Below are positions 54,438-63,446 of a DNA stretch of 64,000 nucleotides, one piece after another. Source of the stretch: Chryseobacterium aahli. Lineage in GTDB: Bacteria > Bacteroidota > Bacteroidia > Flavobacteriales > Weeksellaceae. Where the stretch lies: the NCBI RefSeq assembly GCF_022699665.1, contig NZ_JALDNB010000002.1, forward strand, positions 682,001-746,000, read 5' to 3'. The notes under the pieces were generated by a model. It was not told where the DNA came from. It was given only the letters and a program-made list of their open reading frames with translations, and made no database searches. The position numbers were made by a program, and so were the translations under genes. Position 1 is the stretch's first letter. Each line of letters begins with the position of its first letter.

Positions 54438-54468
54438 CAAAGATATTAATTTTAAGTTAATATTCAAA
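54438..54468 (-). promoter_or_regulatory. consensus Bacteroidota promoter of the 24-codon gene
   Basis: On the minus strand TTTG (54468-54465), 19 bases, TATCTTTG (54445-54438). Both boxes and the spacing match the consensus exactly. The expected start of transcription is near 54433, giving a leader of about 11 nt. Confidence 0.8.
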
Positions 54469-54470
54469 TG

Positions 54471-55022
54471 CTATTTTTCTAAGATTATTTCAACAGCAGA
54501 AATCTTTGCTATTTTTTCTTTTAACTCACTGTCTTTCTCTGTATTAGAAATCTTTTGATTTTCTCTATCAAAGTTATCATTAAAGAAAGGAAGCGTGAAA
54601 GTGTCTACAATATTTCCGCCATGCAAAGGAAAACGCTTTTCGGCAGCTTCTAAAACGCCTAAACCTCCTCTTCCACCTGGTGCGGTCGCCATTAGTAACA
54701 TTGGTCTTTCGTTCCAGACTGCTCTTTGTTTGATTCTTGATGTCCAATCGAAAACGTTTTTGAATGCTGTTGAGTATGTTCCGTTGTGCTCTGATAAAGA
54801 AACCAAAAGAACGTCTGCGCCGTCAATTTTTGAAGCGAAATCAATTGCCTGTTGAGGAACTCCGTTTTCTACTTCTCTTTGGTGTTTGAAGATGGGCATT
54901 TCAAAATCGTTCATGTCTACGATTTCTATTTCTGCATTTTCGAATAATGTTGTGGCGTAAGTTACGAGTTGTCTATTGATTGATGTGTCGGAATTGCTTC
55001 CTGCTATGGCTAGGATTTTCAT
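54471..55022 (-). CDS. NADPH-dependent FMN reductase-like oxidoreductase
   Basis: A 183-aa flavodoxin-like protein. FMN phosphate-binding loop AGSNSDTSINRQLV at the N-terminus, the middle block VLLVSLSEHNGTYSTAFKNV and LLMATAPGGRGGLGVLEAAE. This matches the NADPH-dependent FMN reductase family (ChrR/YieF/SsuE-like), cytosolic enzymes that reduce flavin, quinones, azo dyes or metals. Substrate unknown. Upstream is a 23-unit TTG repeat, which could affect transcription. Confidence 0.9.
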   Translation of the reverse strand: MKILAIAGSNSDTSINRQLVTYATTLFENAEIEIVDMNDFEMPIFKHQREVENGVPQQAIDFASKIDGADVLLVSLSEHNGTYSTAFKNVFDWTSRIKQRAVWNERPMLLMATAPGGRGGLGVLEAAEKRFPLHGGNIVDTFTLPFFNDNFDRENQKISNTEKDSELKEKIAKISAVEIILEK

Positions 55023-55080
55023 TGTATAATTGTTGTCTTTTTTTTATTTCATAGGGCTTTGCCTCATGCTTTGTTATGTC

Positions 55081-55093
55081 GCCCCTTTGGGGC
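55081..55093. repeat. short GCCCC/GGGGC hairpin beside the microsatellite
   Basis: GCCCC-TTT-GGGGC directly before the TTG repeat. Confidence 0.6.
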
Positions 55094-55163
<70 letters not shown>

Positions 55164-55173
55164 CTTTTTTTAA

Positions 55174-55228
55174 CCACCCCGTCAAAAATTCATTCTGAAT
55201 TTTCGCCACCCCTCCAAAGGAGGGGAAT
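55174..55228. repeat. two-hairpin repeat element, copy 2
   Basis: CCACCCCGTC, AAAAATTC-attct-GAATTTT, CCCCTCC-aaa-GGAGGGG; matches the element in the purH leader. Confidence 0.75.
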
Positions 55229-55265
55229 TGAGGAGGGAATTTTTGTGGTGCGAAAATATTATTTT

Positions 55266-55994
55266 TTATTTTAAATATGATGGTAAATCCATAGGAACTT
55301 CCATCAATAGGATTTCGGTGTCTTCTACCGCTTCAATATTGAAACTTTGGGTGTCCCAGATTCCTAAACCATCTTTTTCGTTTAAAATTCTGTCTCCCAC
55401 TTTTGCACTGCCTTTTAAGACAAATGCATAAACTCCGTTTCCTTTTTTGTTGATGGTGTAGTTTTTACCATTTCCTTTGGTAAAATTGGCTAAATTAAAC
55501 CATGCATCCTGATGAATCCAAACTCCGTCATCGTTTTTATTTGGAGATAAAATCTGCTGGAATCCGTTGATTTTTTCTCCTTCTTTAATGCTTTTCTGGT
55601 CATATCTTGGTTCTACATTTTCTTCTCTCGGGAAAACCCAGATTTGTAAGAATTTTACAGCTTCATCTTTATTTTGGTTGTATTCGCTGTGCATTACACC
55701 GGTTCCGGCGCTCATTACCTGAATTTCTCCTTTTCTGATAACCGCAGTCGTTCCCATAGAATCTTTATGTTCTAAATTTCCTTCCAACGGAATTGATATG
55801 ATTTCCATATTTTTGTGCGGGTGTGTTCCAAAACCCATTCCTTGTGAAACGGTGTCGTCATTCAAAACTCTCAACACTCCGAAGTTTGATCTTTCTCTGT
55901 TTTGATAGCCTGCAAAACTGAAGGTGTGGTATGAATTTAACCAACCGTGATCTGCGTGACCTCTAGAATCTGCTTTGTGATATACTGTTTTCAT
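55266..55994 (-). CDS. pirin-family protein
   Basis: A 242-aa double cupin of the YhhW type. The metal ligands are visible in FGTHPHKNMEIISIPLEGNL (His, His, Glu) with a further His in MSAGTGVMHSEYNQ. The start GHADHGWLNSYHTFSFAGYQ is typical. Pirins of this group have quercetin 2,3-dioxygenase activity in vitro; the in vivo role is unclear and may involve redox sensing. It is cytoplasmic. Single gene; the -7 box is 33 bases upstream. Confidence 0.92.
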   Translation of the reverse strand: MKTVYHKADSRGHADHGWLNSYHTFSFAGYQNRERSNFGVLRVLNDDTVSQGMGFGTHPHKNMEIISIPLEGNLEHKDSMGTTAVIRKGEIQVMSAGTGVMHSEYNQNKDEAVKFLQIWVFPREENVEPRYDQKSIKEGEKINGFQQILSPNKNDDGVWIHQDAWFNLANFTKGNGKNYTINKKGNGVYAFVLKGSAKVGDRILNEKDGLGIWDTQSFNIEAVEDTEILLMEVPMDLPSYLK

Positions 55995-56027
55995 ATTGTA
56001 GATATTTTTTTTTGATTATTTATAGTA

Positions 56028-56035
56028 CAAATGTA
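56028..56035 (-). promoter_or_regulatory. -7 promoter box of the pirin gene
   Basis: TACATTTG on the minus strand, 33 bases before the ATG. Confidence 0.45.
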
Positions 56036-56172
56036 CAGCGAGCTTTGTCAGAAAATGTTGATGTAAGGTAAGAAGTGATTTAAAGGTGAATTGGGAATGC
56101 TCAATTTTCTTCGAAGTGAATTTTTAGATCTTATATTTAGGTTTTGGCTAAAGCCGTTAATCTCTTTAAAAT

Positions 56173-56196
56173 AAAAAAGCGGACTAATGCCCGCTT
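56173..56196 (-). terminator. intrinsic terminator of the NTF2-like gene
   Basis: AAGCGG (56177-56182) pairs with CCGCTT (56191-56196); on the minus strand a T6 run follows. Confidence 0.7.
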
Positions 56197-56219
56197 CTAT
56201 TGATGATTTTACTATTTTT

Positions 56220-56753
56220 TTAATGCTGTTTTATTTTTTTAGAAGACTTTAATTCCTGCAACAAAACATCTTCTAAAGCAGATTTTTCTGAAACCACTTT
56301 ATCTACAACATCATTTGGAACCGTCATTGAGAGAACATATTGTTTCACTTTCCATCTTCCGTTTATTTTTTCTAAAACTCCTGAGCCACGGCAGATTTTC
56401 ATTTGAGTATCTAATAATTCGTCAAACCAAGCCAGCTTTCCGTCTTTGCTGAAATAGATATTTCTTTTCAAGGACGTAAAATTCCATGTTTTTTTCTTAT
56501 CGAAATGAGGTTTTGCCCAAACTTTAAATTCCTGTTTGTTCCAAATTTCGGTTGCATCAGTTCCAATAAATGTTGATTCATCAGTGTAGAAGTCGAAATA
56601 TTTTTCGAATTCAGCATTTGCTGCTGCCACATTAAAATCATTAAGCATTTTTGAAATTTCTATTTTTTCTTTTTCAAATTTTGCCTGAGCTGATAATGCG
56701 GCAAAACCGAATACATAAAGTATTACTGTAAAAATTATTGTAGTTTTTTTCAT
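56220..56753 (-). CDS. exported SnoaL/NTF2-like protein
   Basis: A 177-aa protein with a signal peptide (MKKTTIIFTVILYVFGFAAL, cleaved near SAQA). The mature part is an NTF2-like cone: EISKMLNDFNVAAANAEFEK, YFDFYTDESTFIGTDATEIW, AWFDELLDTQM and GSGVLEKINGRWKVKQYVL. This is the nuclear-transport-factor-2/SnoaL-3 group, which includes enzymes and binding proteins; no specific activity is implied. It follows the GH97 gene by 7 bases on the same strand, so they share a transcript. Confidence 0.8.
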   Translation of the reverse strand: MKKTTIIFTVILYVFGFAALSAQAKFEKEKIEISKMLNDFNVAAANAEFEKYFDFYTDESTFIGTDATEIWNKQEFKVWAKPHFDKKKTWNFTSLKRNIYFSKDGKLAWFDELLDTQMKICRGSGVLEKINGRWKVKQYVLSMTVPNDVVDKVVSEKSALEDVLLQELKSSKKIKQH

Positions 56754-56760
56754 ATTTAAA

Positions 56761-58914
56761 TTATTTCACAGGTTTAATTGAGATAGCAAAACCTCCGCTT
56801 CGAGCCATTTTAAAATTGATTTTGGATTTGCTTGTAATCTGTTTTTTATAAATGTTATAACTCTGAGGATTGTCAATATAATCTGCATCTTTTCCATCTT
56901 CATAAATGGTTGCTTCATATTTTTTCTCTTTATCTAAAAATGAAAAATCTATGATGTATTCCCTTTTGTTTTCATCGGTAATTCCACCTACGAACCAGTT
57001 TTCGGTTCCTTTCGCTTTTCTTGCCGTAATCACGTAATCTCCGGGTTCTGCCGATAAAATTTTGGTATCATCCCAATCTGCAGCCACATCTTTGATGAAC
57101 TGGAAAGCATCCATGTGTTTTTTGTAGTTTTCAGGTAAATCTGCAGCCATCTGCAAAGGCATATACATCGTCACATACAACGCCAATTGTTTTGCCAAAG
57201 TGGTTTTCACAAAACGTTGATCTCCCGGAAAATAATAATCTAATTTGGTCTGGAAAATCCCAGGAGTATAATCCATCGAACCGCCCATCCATCGTGTAAA
57301 CGGAAGAATCGTTTGATGGTCTGGATTATTTCCAGCAAATGCTTCGTATTCTGTTCCTCTTGCTGCTTCTGCTGAAATATAATTCGGATAAGTTCTACTT
57401 TCTCCTCCCGGACGAACCGATTCGTGGGAATTGACCATGATTTTATAGTCATTGGCTTTTTCTACAATTCTGTAATAATGATTGATCGTCCACTGCGAAT
57501 AATGATGCTCTCCTCTCGGAATAATATCACCTACATAACCTGTTTTTACAGACGTGTAGCCATATTTATTCATCAACTGAAAAGCCTGATCTGCCCATCT
57601 TTCATAATTCGTTGCCGAACCTGAAGTTTCATGATGCATGATTAATTTCAAACCTTTAGATTGAGCATATTCATTCAACATTTTAATATCAAAATCTGGA
57701 TATGGCGTCAGAAAATCAAAAACAAATTCTTTGGAATGGCCGAACCAATCTTCCCAGCCGACATTCCAGCCTTCAATTAAAAGTCCTTGGAAACCATTTT
57801 CAGCGGCAAAATCAATATATTCTTTAACTTTTGTATTATTGGCTCCATGTTTTCCGTTGGGTGTTAATTTAGAAAAATCGGTTGTTCCAAGATGCACATT
57901 ATCCGCTGTAGAATACGCCCACTGCGATTTCCCGATGATCATTTCCCACCAGACCCCCATGTATTTTGTGGGTTTTATGTAAGACGTGTCGGTATATTTA
58001 GTAGGTTCATTTAGATTGAAAAGCATTTTAGAATCCATCAATTCTTCTGCTTTTGGTGAAACAATAATCGTTCTCCAAGGCGTCACAGAAGGAGTCTGAA
58101 TATACCCTTTTGCGCCTTGTCGATCTGCCGTAAGATGGGTTTTAAATTTAAAATTCTGAGCATCAACTTCAAGATGTGAAGCTGCATAATTAAGAACCGC
58201 CGCTTCTGCAATATTGATGTACAAAGGTTCTTTTCCGTTCTTTTTTAACATTAACGGAGACTGAACCGCATTTTTAATTAATTTCTGAGAAGCATTAGAA
58301 TCAAAAGCTTTATCCCATTTTTGTGGAATTTCAGAGATATTGGTTTCCTGATATTTGTATTCCTGAGAATCGTAGTCAGCGACCATCCACCAGGCTTTCA
58401 TATCCGTCGGAAAATCAAACTCTGTATCTTCTTCTCTGATCACAAAATAATTCAGGTTTTTCTGTTGCGGAAATTCATATCTGAAGCCTAAACCATCATT
58501 AAACAAACGAAATTTCACCACAATACTTCTGTCAGTCGAATTTTGATTCAGCGTAACCGCCAATTCATTATAATGGTTGATATAATTTTTCTTTTCGCCT
58601 AAAACCGGTTGCCATGTTTCATTTTTTGAATCTCTTTTCTCAGAAGTTTTAACGAAATCATTATTCAAATCAAATTTCGCATCTTCAGTTTTAGCAATTT
58701 CAGAAGCAAATGTCACCGAAGTATCTTTAAAAAGTCTTAATCCTAACTTGGAATCTTCAACAACAGCAGCTCCATTATATTTTAAATTGTAAAAAGGAAC
58801 TCCGTTTTTCAGCTGGAAATTCATTTCAAATTTTCCATCGGGAGATTTCAACGACTGCGCATTTGCACCCGCAAACATCATGGTAAGTAAAATTGCTCCA
58901 ATTGTAATTTTCAT
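56761..58914 (-). CDS. glycoside hydrolase family 97 (alpha-glucosidase type)
   Basis: 717 aa from the ATG 58914 (signal MKITIGAILLTMMFAGANAQ). The N-terminal beta-sandwich covers about 20-270, the (beta/alpha)8 catalytic domain about 290-610, and a C-terminal beta domain the rest. The GH97 blocks carry acidic residues: IMHHETSGSATNYERWADQA, NSHESVRPGGESRTYPNY and AARGTEYEAF. The glutamates of these blocks match the inverting, calcium-dependent SusB-like type rather than the retaining galactosidase. It would release glucose from alpha-glucans in the periplasm. No susCD genes are adjacent; the NTF2-like gene is co-transcribed. Confidence 0.92.
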   Translation of the reverse strand: MKITIGAILLTMMFAGANAQSLKSPDGKFEMNFQLKNGVPFYNLKYNGAAVVEDSKLGLRLFKDTSVTFASEIAKTEDAKFDLNNDFVKTSEKRDSKNETWQPVLGEKKNYINHYNELAVTLNQNSTDRSIVVKFRLFNDGLGFRYEFPQQKNLNYFVIREEDTEFDFPTDMKAWWMVADYDSQEYKYQETNISEIPQKWDKAFDSNASQKLIKNAVQSPLMLKKNGKEPLYINIAEAAVLNYAASHLEVDAQNFKFKTHLTADRQGAKGYIQTPSVTPWRTIIVSPKAEELMDSKMLFNLNEPTKYTDTSYIKPTKYMGVWWEMIIGKSQWAYSTADNVHLGTTDFSKLTPNGKHGANNTKVKEYIDFAAENGFQGLLIEGWNVGWEDWFGHSKEFVFDFLTPYPDFDIKMLNEYAQSKGLKLIMHHETSGSATNYERWADQAFQLMNKYGYTSVKTGYVGDIIPRGEHHYSQWTINHYYRIVEKANDYKIMVNSHESVRPGGESRTYPNYISAEAARGTEYEAFAGNNPDHQTILPFTRWMGGSMDYTPGIFQTKLDYYFPGDQRFVKTTLAKQLALYVTMYMPLQMAADLPENYKKHMDAFQFIKDVAADWDDTKILSAEPGDYVITARKAKGTENWFVGGITDENKREYIIDFSFLDKEKKYEATIYEDGKDADYIDNPQSYNIYKKQITSKSKINFKMARSGGFAISIKPVK

Positions 58915-59026
58915 CTTATTGAATTTTATAAAGTTTAAAAATAAAAAAATTAGCATCAACAATTAGTAATAAATCAAATAAAGATTCCTAACCGTTGTGC
59001 ATTTTGAAAAATTGCAATATTGGATT

Positions 59027-59145
59027 CGTCAATTCGAGTGTTTTTTCGTAACAAAGTGGAGAAAAAATGTATCGAGAATAGTTTTATCTTCAAAATTACA
59101 AACTTCTCGATACTATTTTTTTTCAAAAATCTACTCGAAGTGACG
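59027..59145. repeat. long inverted repeat, MITE-like
   Basis: Outer arms CGTCAATTCGAGTG (59027-59040) and CTACTCGAAGTGACG (59131-59145); inner arms ATCGAGAA (59071) and TTCTCGAT (59104). It lies in the 538-base gap between GH97 and metG. Confidence 0.65.
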
Positions 59146-59191
59146 AAAGTACTTTAAAATGTACAACGAGTATTCCGAAAATAAGTGAAAC

Positions 59192-59320
59192 GGCTTTGTT
59201 TATCCCAAATTTTTCACTGCATTTATTTCTCTTTGTTTTGCCTTGTTTTTAAAATTATCGCAAGGTTAGACAAAGTCTTTTTCTAAAAATAATTATTTTT
59301 TTTTTATGCTAAACAAAGCC
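59192..59320. repeat. second inverted repeat in the GH97-metG gap
   Basis: GGCTTTGTTTA (59192-59202) and its exact reverse complement TAAACAAAGCC (59310-59320) flank 107 AT-rich bases. Nothing else was seen in this gap except the metG -7 box. Confidence 0.55.
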
Positions 59321-59422
59321 ACTTCGTTTAATGAAGAAATACAATAGTTACTAATAAAGCTTTGCGAAAATATATTACATACATTATACTAAGCTAATTC
59401 AGGAATTTTGGCAGATTATCTT

Positions 59423-59430
59423 TATCTTTG
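59423..59430 (+). promoter_or_regulatory. -7 promoter box of metG
   Basis: TATCTTTG, 22 bases before the metG ATG; no -33 box at the usual spacing. Confidence 0.45.
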
Positions 59431-59452
59431 CAGACTTAAAACTATACTATAA

Positions 59453-61486
59453 ATGTCAAACAGAAAGATGATTACGGCGGCTTTGCCTTACGCAAACGGA
59501 CCGGTTCATATTGGGCATTTGGCGGGAGTTTATATTCCTGCAGATGTTTACGCTAGATTTCAGAGAAGATCGGGAAAAGATGTTGCTTTTATCTGTGGAT
59601 CGGATGAGCACGGAATTCCTATTACCATAAGAGCTAAAAAAGAAGGAGTTACCCCACAGGATATCGTCAACAAATATCACGAAATCATCAAAAAATCTTT
59701 TTCAGATTTAGGAATTTCATTTGATGAATATTCGAGAACGACATCGGCTAATCACCGAGAAACAAGTCAGGATTTCTTTAAAGTGCTTTACGAAAAAGGA
59801 AAGTTCACAGAAGAAATGTCTGAACAGTATTTTGACGAACAGGCAAATGAATTTTTAGCCGACCGTTATATCGTTGGAACCTGCCCGAACTGTGGCAACG
59901 AAAACGCTTATGGAGATCAGTGTGAAAGATGTGGTTCTACCCTTTCACCATCAGAATTGATTAATCCAAAATCAATGCTAAGCGGAAATGTTCCTATTAA
60001 AAAAGATACAAAAAACTGGTATTTACCTTTAAATGAATATGAAGATTTCTTAAATGAATGGATTATTGAAGGTCACAAAGACGACTGGAAACCCAACGTT
60101 TACGGACAAGTGAAATCGTGGTTAACCGATGGATTGAAACCTCGTGCCATGACCAGAGATCTGAATTGGGGCGTTCCTGTTCCTCTTCCAAATGCTGAAG
60201 GAAAGGTGTTGTATGTTTGGTTTGATGCACCAATTGGATATATTTCTTTCACCAAAGAATGGGCTGAGAAAAACGGAAAAGACTGGAAAGATTACTGGCA
60301 AAGCGAAGAATCTGATTTGGTTCATTTTATCGGAAAAGACAATATTGTATTCCACTGTATTATTTTCCCTGCAATGATGAAGGCTCACGGAGATTTCAAA
60401 ATGCCGAAAAATGTTCCCGCTTTTGAATTTTTGAATCTTGAAAACGATAAAATTTCAACTTCAAGAAACTGGGCAGTTTGGGCACACGAATATGTAGAAG
60501 AATTTCCGGGACAGCAGGATGTTTTGCGTTACGCATTGCTTTCTTCAGCTCCGGAAACAAAGGATAATAACTTTACATGGAAAGATTTCCAAACGAAAAA
60601 CAATTCTGAATTGGTTGGAATTTTCGGAAACTTTATCAACAGAGTTGCGGTTTTAATTCATAAATATTATGATGGAATTATTCCTGCAGGAAATGAAAAT
60701 GCTGATGAACTCAACGAAATTACAAAGGCAGCAACAGAAGTTGAAACCTTTTTAGAAAACTACGAATTCAGAAATGCTTTGACTTCAATGATGAATTTGG
60801 CAAGATTCGGAAATCAATATTTACAAATTGAAGAACCTTGGAAAACCATTAAAGACAATCCTGAGAAGGCGGCAAATTCACTTTTCATCGCTGCACAAAT
60901 TGCAGTTGGTTTAGCACAAATTTGTGAACCGTTTTTACCTTTCAGTGCAGAAAAATTACAGAAGATGTTTAATGTTTCACAATTAAATTGGAGCGACATT
61001 AAAAATGAAAAAATCTTAATTAAAACTAGACATCAGATCAACGAATCGTCTCTTCTTTTCTCAAAAATTGAAGATGATGTGATTGATTTTCAAATCCAGA
61101 AATTAGAAAATACAAAACAAAGCAATAAAAAAACAAACCCTAACGCCACCCCAATGAAAGACGAAATACAGTTTGATGATTTCACGAAAATCGACTTGAG
61201 AACAGCAACTATTCTTGAAGCTGAAAAAGTGGAAAAAGCAGATAAATTATTAAAGCTGACTGTTGACACAGGCGTTGATGTAAGAACCGTTGTTTCAGGG
61301 ATTGCAGAAAGCTTTACGGCCGAAGAAGTAATTGGAAAGCAAGTAATGATTTTATTGAATCTTGCTCCAAGAAAAATCAGAGGAATTGAATCTCAGGGAA
61401 TGTTGTTATTGACAACAAAAGCTGATGGAAAATTATCCTTTGTGACGCCTGATGAAACGGTAGAAAATGGTATTGAAATAGGATAA
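59453..61486 (+). CDS. metG: methionine--tRNA ligase
   Basis: A 677-aa class I synthetase. HIGH is at residues 19-22 (YANGPVHIGHLAG), KMSKS appears as KISTS in LENDKISTSRNW, and the zinc cysteines are in CPNCGNENAYGDQCERCG (about 143-160). The C-terminal 110 residues are the tRNA-binding OB-fold dimerisation domain (DDFTKIDLRTATILEAEKV, LLNLAPRKIRGIESQGMLLL). It charges tRNA-Met, including the initiator, with methionine. Single gene with its own terminator. Confidence 0.98.
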   Translation: MSNRKMITAALPYANGPVHIGHLAGVYIPADVYARFQRRSGKDVAFICGSDEHGIPITIRAKKEGVTPQDIVNKYHEIIKKSFSDLGISFDEYSRTTSANHRETSQDFFKVLYEKGKFTEEMSEQYFDEQANEFLADRYIVGTCPNCGNENAYGDQCERCGSTLSPSELINPKSMLSGNVPIKKDTKNWYLPLNEYEDFLNEWIIEGHKDDWKPNVYGQVKSWLTDGLKPRAMTRDLNWGVPVPLPNAEGKVLYVWFDAPIGYISFTKEWAEKNGKDWKDYWQSEESDLVHFIGKDNIVFHCIIFPAMMKAHGDFKMPKNVPAFEFLNLENDKISTSRNWAVWAHEYVEEFPGQQDVLRYALLSSAPETKDNNFTWKDFQTKNNSELVGIFGNFINRVAVLIHKYYDGIIPAGNENADELNEITKAATEVETFLENYEFRNALTSMMNLARFGNQYLQIEEPWKTIKDNPEKAANSLFIAAQIAVGLAQICEPFLPFSAEKLQKMFNVSQLNWSDIKNEKILIKTRHQINESSLLFSKIEDDVIDFQIQKLENTKQSNKKTNPNATPMKDEIQFDDFTKIDLRTATILEAEKVEKADKLLKLTVDTGVDVRTVVSGIAESFTAEEVIGKQVMILLNLAPRKIRGIESQGMLLLTTKADGKLSFVTPDETVENGIEIG

Positions 61487-61505
61487 AATTTCATTATTTT
61501 AGATA

Positions 61506-61536
61506 AAAAAAGACGCATAACTTATGCGTCTTTTTT
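61506..61536 (+). terminator. intrinsic terminator of metG
   Basis: A perfect 15-bp stem AAAAAAGACGCATAA/TTATGCGTCTTTTTT around one C. Confidence 0.85.
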
Positions 61537-61577
61537 GCTTTCTATTCTATTTTTTGAAATTTTCATTTCCACCAAGC

Positions 61578-61657
61578 TTGTCATTCTGTAAGAATCTAGA
61601 CTTATTTTGTAGAAATTGGAATGTATAATCCTTATTTAGATTCCTACGGAATGACAA
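61578..61657. repeat. inverted repeat element with 21-base arms, copy 2
   Basis: Left arm 61578-61598 and right arm 61637-61657 are reverse complements with two mismatches; the core CATTCCGTAGGAATC is shared with 40555-40575. Confidence 0.8.
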
Positions 61658-61714
61658 ACTAAATGTAAAATATTTGAGATGAGTTTGTTCGCTATGCTTA
61701 CAATGGCAAGGGTT

Positions 61715-62419
61715 TTATTTTTTAGTCAGTTTTGCCAGATAAGAATCCTCATCCTGTAAAATCATTTCAATTTTGAAACCATTATTTGCCGCCGCATTTT
61801 GCAAAGTATTAAAATCAAGATACAACCATTTGATAGGGTCTTCAGACTCGTTTTTATAGTGAACCACATAATCTAATTCACCATAATATCCATTTGCGGG
61901 AATCAAAACTCCGCCATCTTCATCGGTGTCGAACATATACAAAATATCGGTGCTGTCAATAAGAATTTGTCCGTTTTTGTTTAATAAAGAATGAAGTTTT
62001 TGAAGGTAAATATCAATCACATTCAGACTTTGGAAAATCCCTGTTCCGTTCATTAAAAGAAGAATCGTATCGAAGGTTTCTCCAGAAAATTCAAGCATAT
62101 TCTGAGCAACTGCTTTCTGAATTCCTCTCAACTGGCAAACTTCAATTGCCTTTGGCGAAATATCTAAAGCGGTAATATCTAAGTTCCTTTCATTCTGAAG
62201 ATAGAGTGAATGCGAACCCGCTCCTGCCCCGATATCGAGAACTTTTCCTTGAGCTAATTTCAAAGCTTTTTGTTCGATCTTGTTCATCTCTTCAAAATCT
62301 CTGAAAAGATAGTCTACCGGAAGTTCATCGAGTTCGGAAATTGAAGTTTCAGTCTGCAGATCTTCAGGATTTTCTTTGTGAAAATAATCCCAGATTGCGC
62401 GTCCCATTAAGTCTTTCAT
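61715..62419 (-). CDS. class I SAM-dependent methyltransferase
   Basis: 234 aa from the ATG 62419; the TTG upstream is inside the -7 box. Motif I is KVLDIGAGAGSHSLYL, the acidic loop is NLDITALDISPKAIEVCQ, and motif IV is FDTILLLMNGTGIFQSL. The substrate domain at the C-terminus has no recognised feature, so the acceptor is unknown. It is cytoplasmic. Single gene, convergent with metG. Confidence 0.9.
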   Translation of the reverse strand: MKDLMGRAIWDYFHKENPEDLQTETSISELDELPVDYLFRDFEEMNKIEQKALKLAQGKVLDIGAGAGSHSLYLQNERNLDITALDISPKAIEVCQLRGIQKAVAQNMLEFSGETFDTILLLMNGTGIFQSLNVIDIYLQKLHSLLNKNGQILIDSTDILYMFDTDEDGGVLIPANGYYGELDYVVHYKNESEDPIKWLYLDFNTLQNAAANNGFKIEMILQDEDSYLAKLTKK

Positions 62420-62437
62420 GCTGAATTTTATTGAGGG

Positions 62438-62445
62438 CAAAGATA
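62438..62445 (-). promoter_or_regulatory. -7 promoter box of the methyltransferase gene
   Basis: TATCTTTG on the minus strand, 18 bases before the ATG. Confidence 0.5.
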
Positions 62446-62580
62446 AGGGTTTAGAAAGTATAATTTATTATTTGAAATGTCTAATTACCAGTATTAAAAA
62501 GGAGCTTATGAAACATAATCACTATATAATTTTATATGCAAATACTGAAAAGTTATTTAGCTTTGAAAAAAATATAACAT

Positions 62581-63342
62581 ATGAAAGTTTATTTAGACAA
62601 TAACGTAATAATCGATATTGAACAGGAAAAAATTGACATTTATGAATTAAGTCAAAATTTAGGAGAAGAAATTACTGATATTTATTATTCTGCTGCTCAT
62701 ATCCATGAACTTAATGAAATTACGGCCGATAATAAAGAAGAATTAACAAATCGTCTAACAAAAAGATTTCAAACAATTGAGGAAATAACGAAAAATAAAT
62801 ATTTATTTCATGAACTTCCAAGCAACATAGTTTATGAACAGTTAGAATCTCCTAAAGTTGTATATGAAACAATTAATCAAATTCCTTTTGCGAGAGATTC
62901 AATGAAATCAATGATAAATACCGTAAGTGAAAATCAAAAAGAAATCTTTAGAGAGTACATTGGAATTAATTTAATGGAAATTAATAATTATCAACCAAGT
63001 GATGTCATACAACATATAAACAAAAAATTAGACGTATTACAAGGTTTTTCATTTTTAGAAATTATTGAAAAAAGTGTAGAATTACATCCTGATGGAAAAT
63101 CATTTGGAATGCATAATAGGTTTGGTGGTGTTTTTGAATTATTAGATATGATTGGTTATTGGAAAGACAAATTTAATGAGAAATCTAATTACGCTCGTTT
63201 ATGGGATTCAAATCACGCGTATTTCGCAAGTTTTTGTGAAGCATTTATATCAAATGATAAAAGAACAAGAAACAAAGCTTTAGTTGCTTATAATATCTAT
63301 AATATTAAAACAAAAGTATTTTCTCCTTTTAAAAAATCATAA
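62581..63342 (+). CDS. PIN-like domain protein
   Basis: A 253-aa protein. The start KVYLDNNVIIDI matches the first PIN strand with D6; E43 in IHELNEI is the second acidic position; D209 in WDSNHAYFASFCEAF and D226 in FISNDKRTRNKAL are the last two. These are the four metal-binding acids of PIN nucleases, but the middle is about 150 residues, far longer than in VapC toxins (about 130 aa in all). No antitoxin gene is seen upstream. The gene is markedly AT-rich and may be acquired. An RNase role is inference. Confidence 0.65.
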   Translation: MKVYLDNNVIIDIEQEKIDIYELSQNLGEEITDIYYSAAHIHELNEITADNKEELTNRLTKRFQTIEEITKNKYLFHELPSNIVYEQLESPKVVYETINQIPFARDSMKSMINTVSENQKEIFREYIGINLMEINNYQPSDVIQHINKKLDVLQGFSFLEIIEKSVELHPDGKSFGMHNRFGGVFELLDMIGYWKDKFNEKSNYARLWDSNHAYFASFCEAFISNDKRTRNKALVAYNIYNIKTKVFSPFKKS

Positions 63343-63446
63343 ATCAATAATTATAAATAACTATCATCCACATTTTCTATTTTTAAACCCACGCCATTCC
63401 TACGAAATTTCCCTAACTTGTCTTTTCTAAAAACGAGATTCTTCTC

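Noticed and set aside
62508..62603. A 31-codon frame overlapping the PIN-like start, as a possible antitoxin
   Set aside because: Too short, no DNA-binding motif, no promoter.
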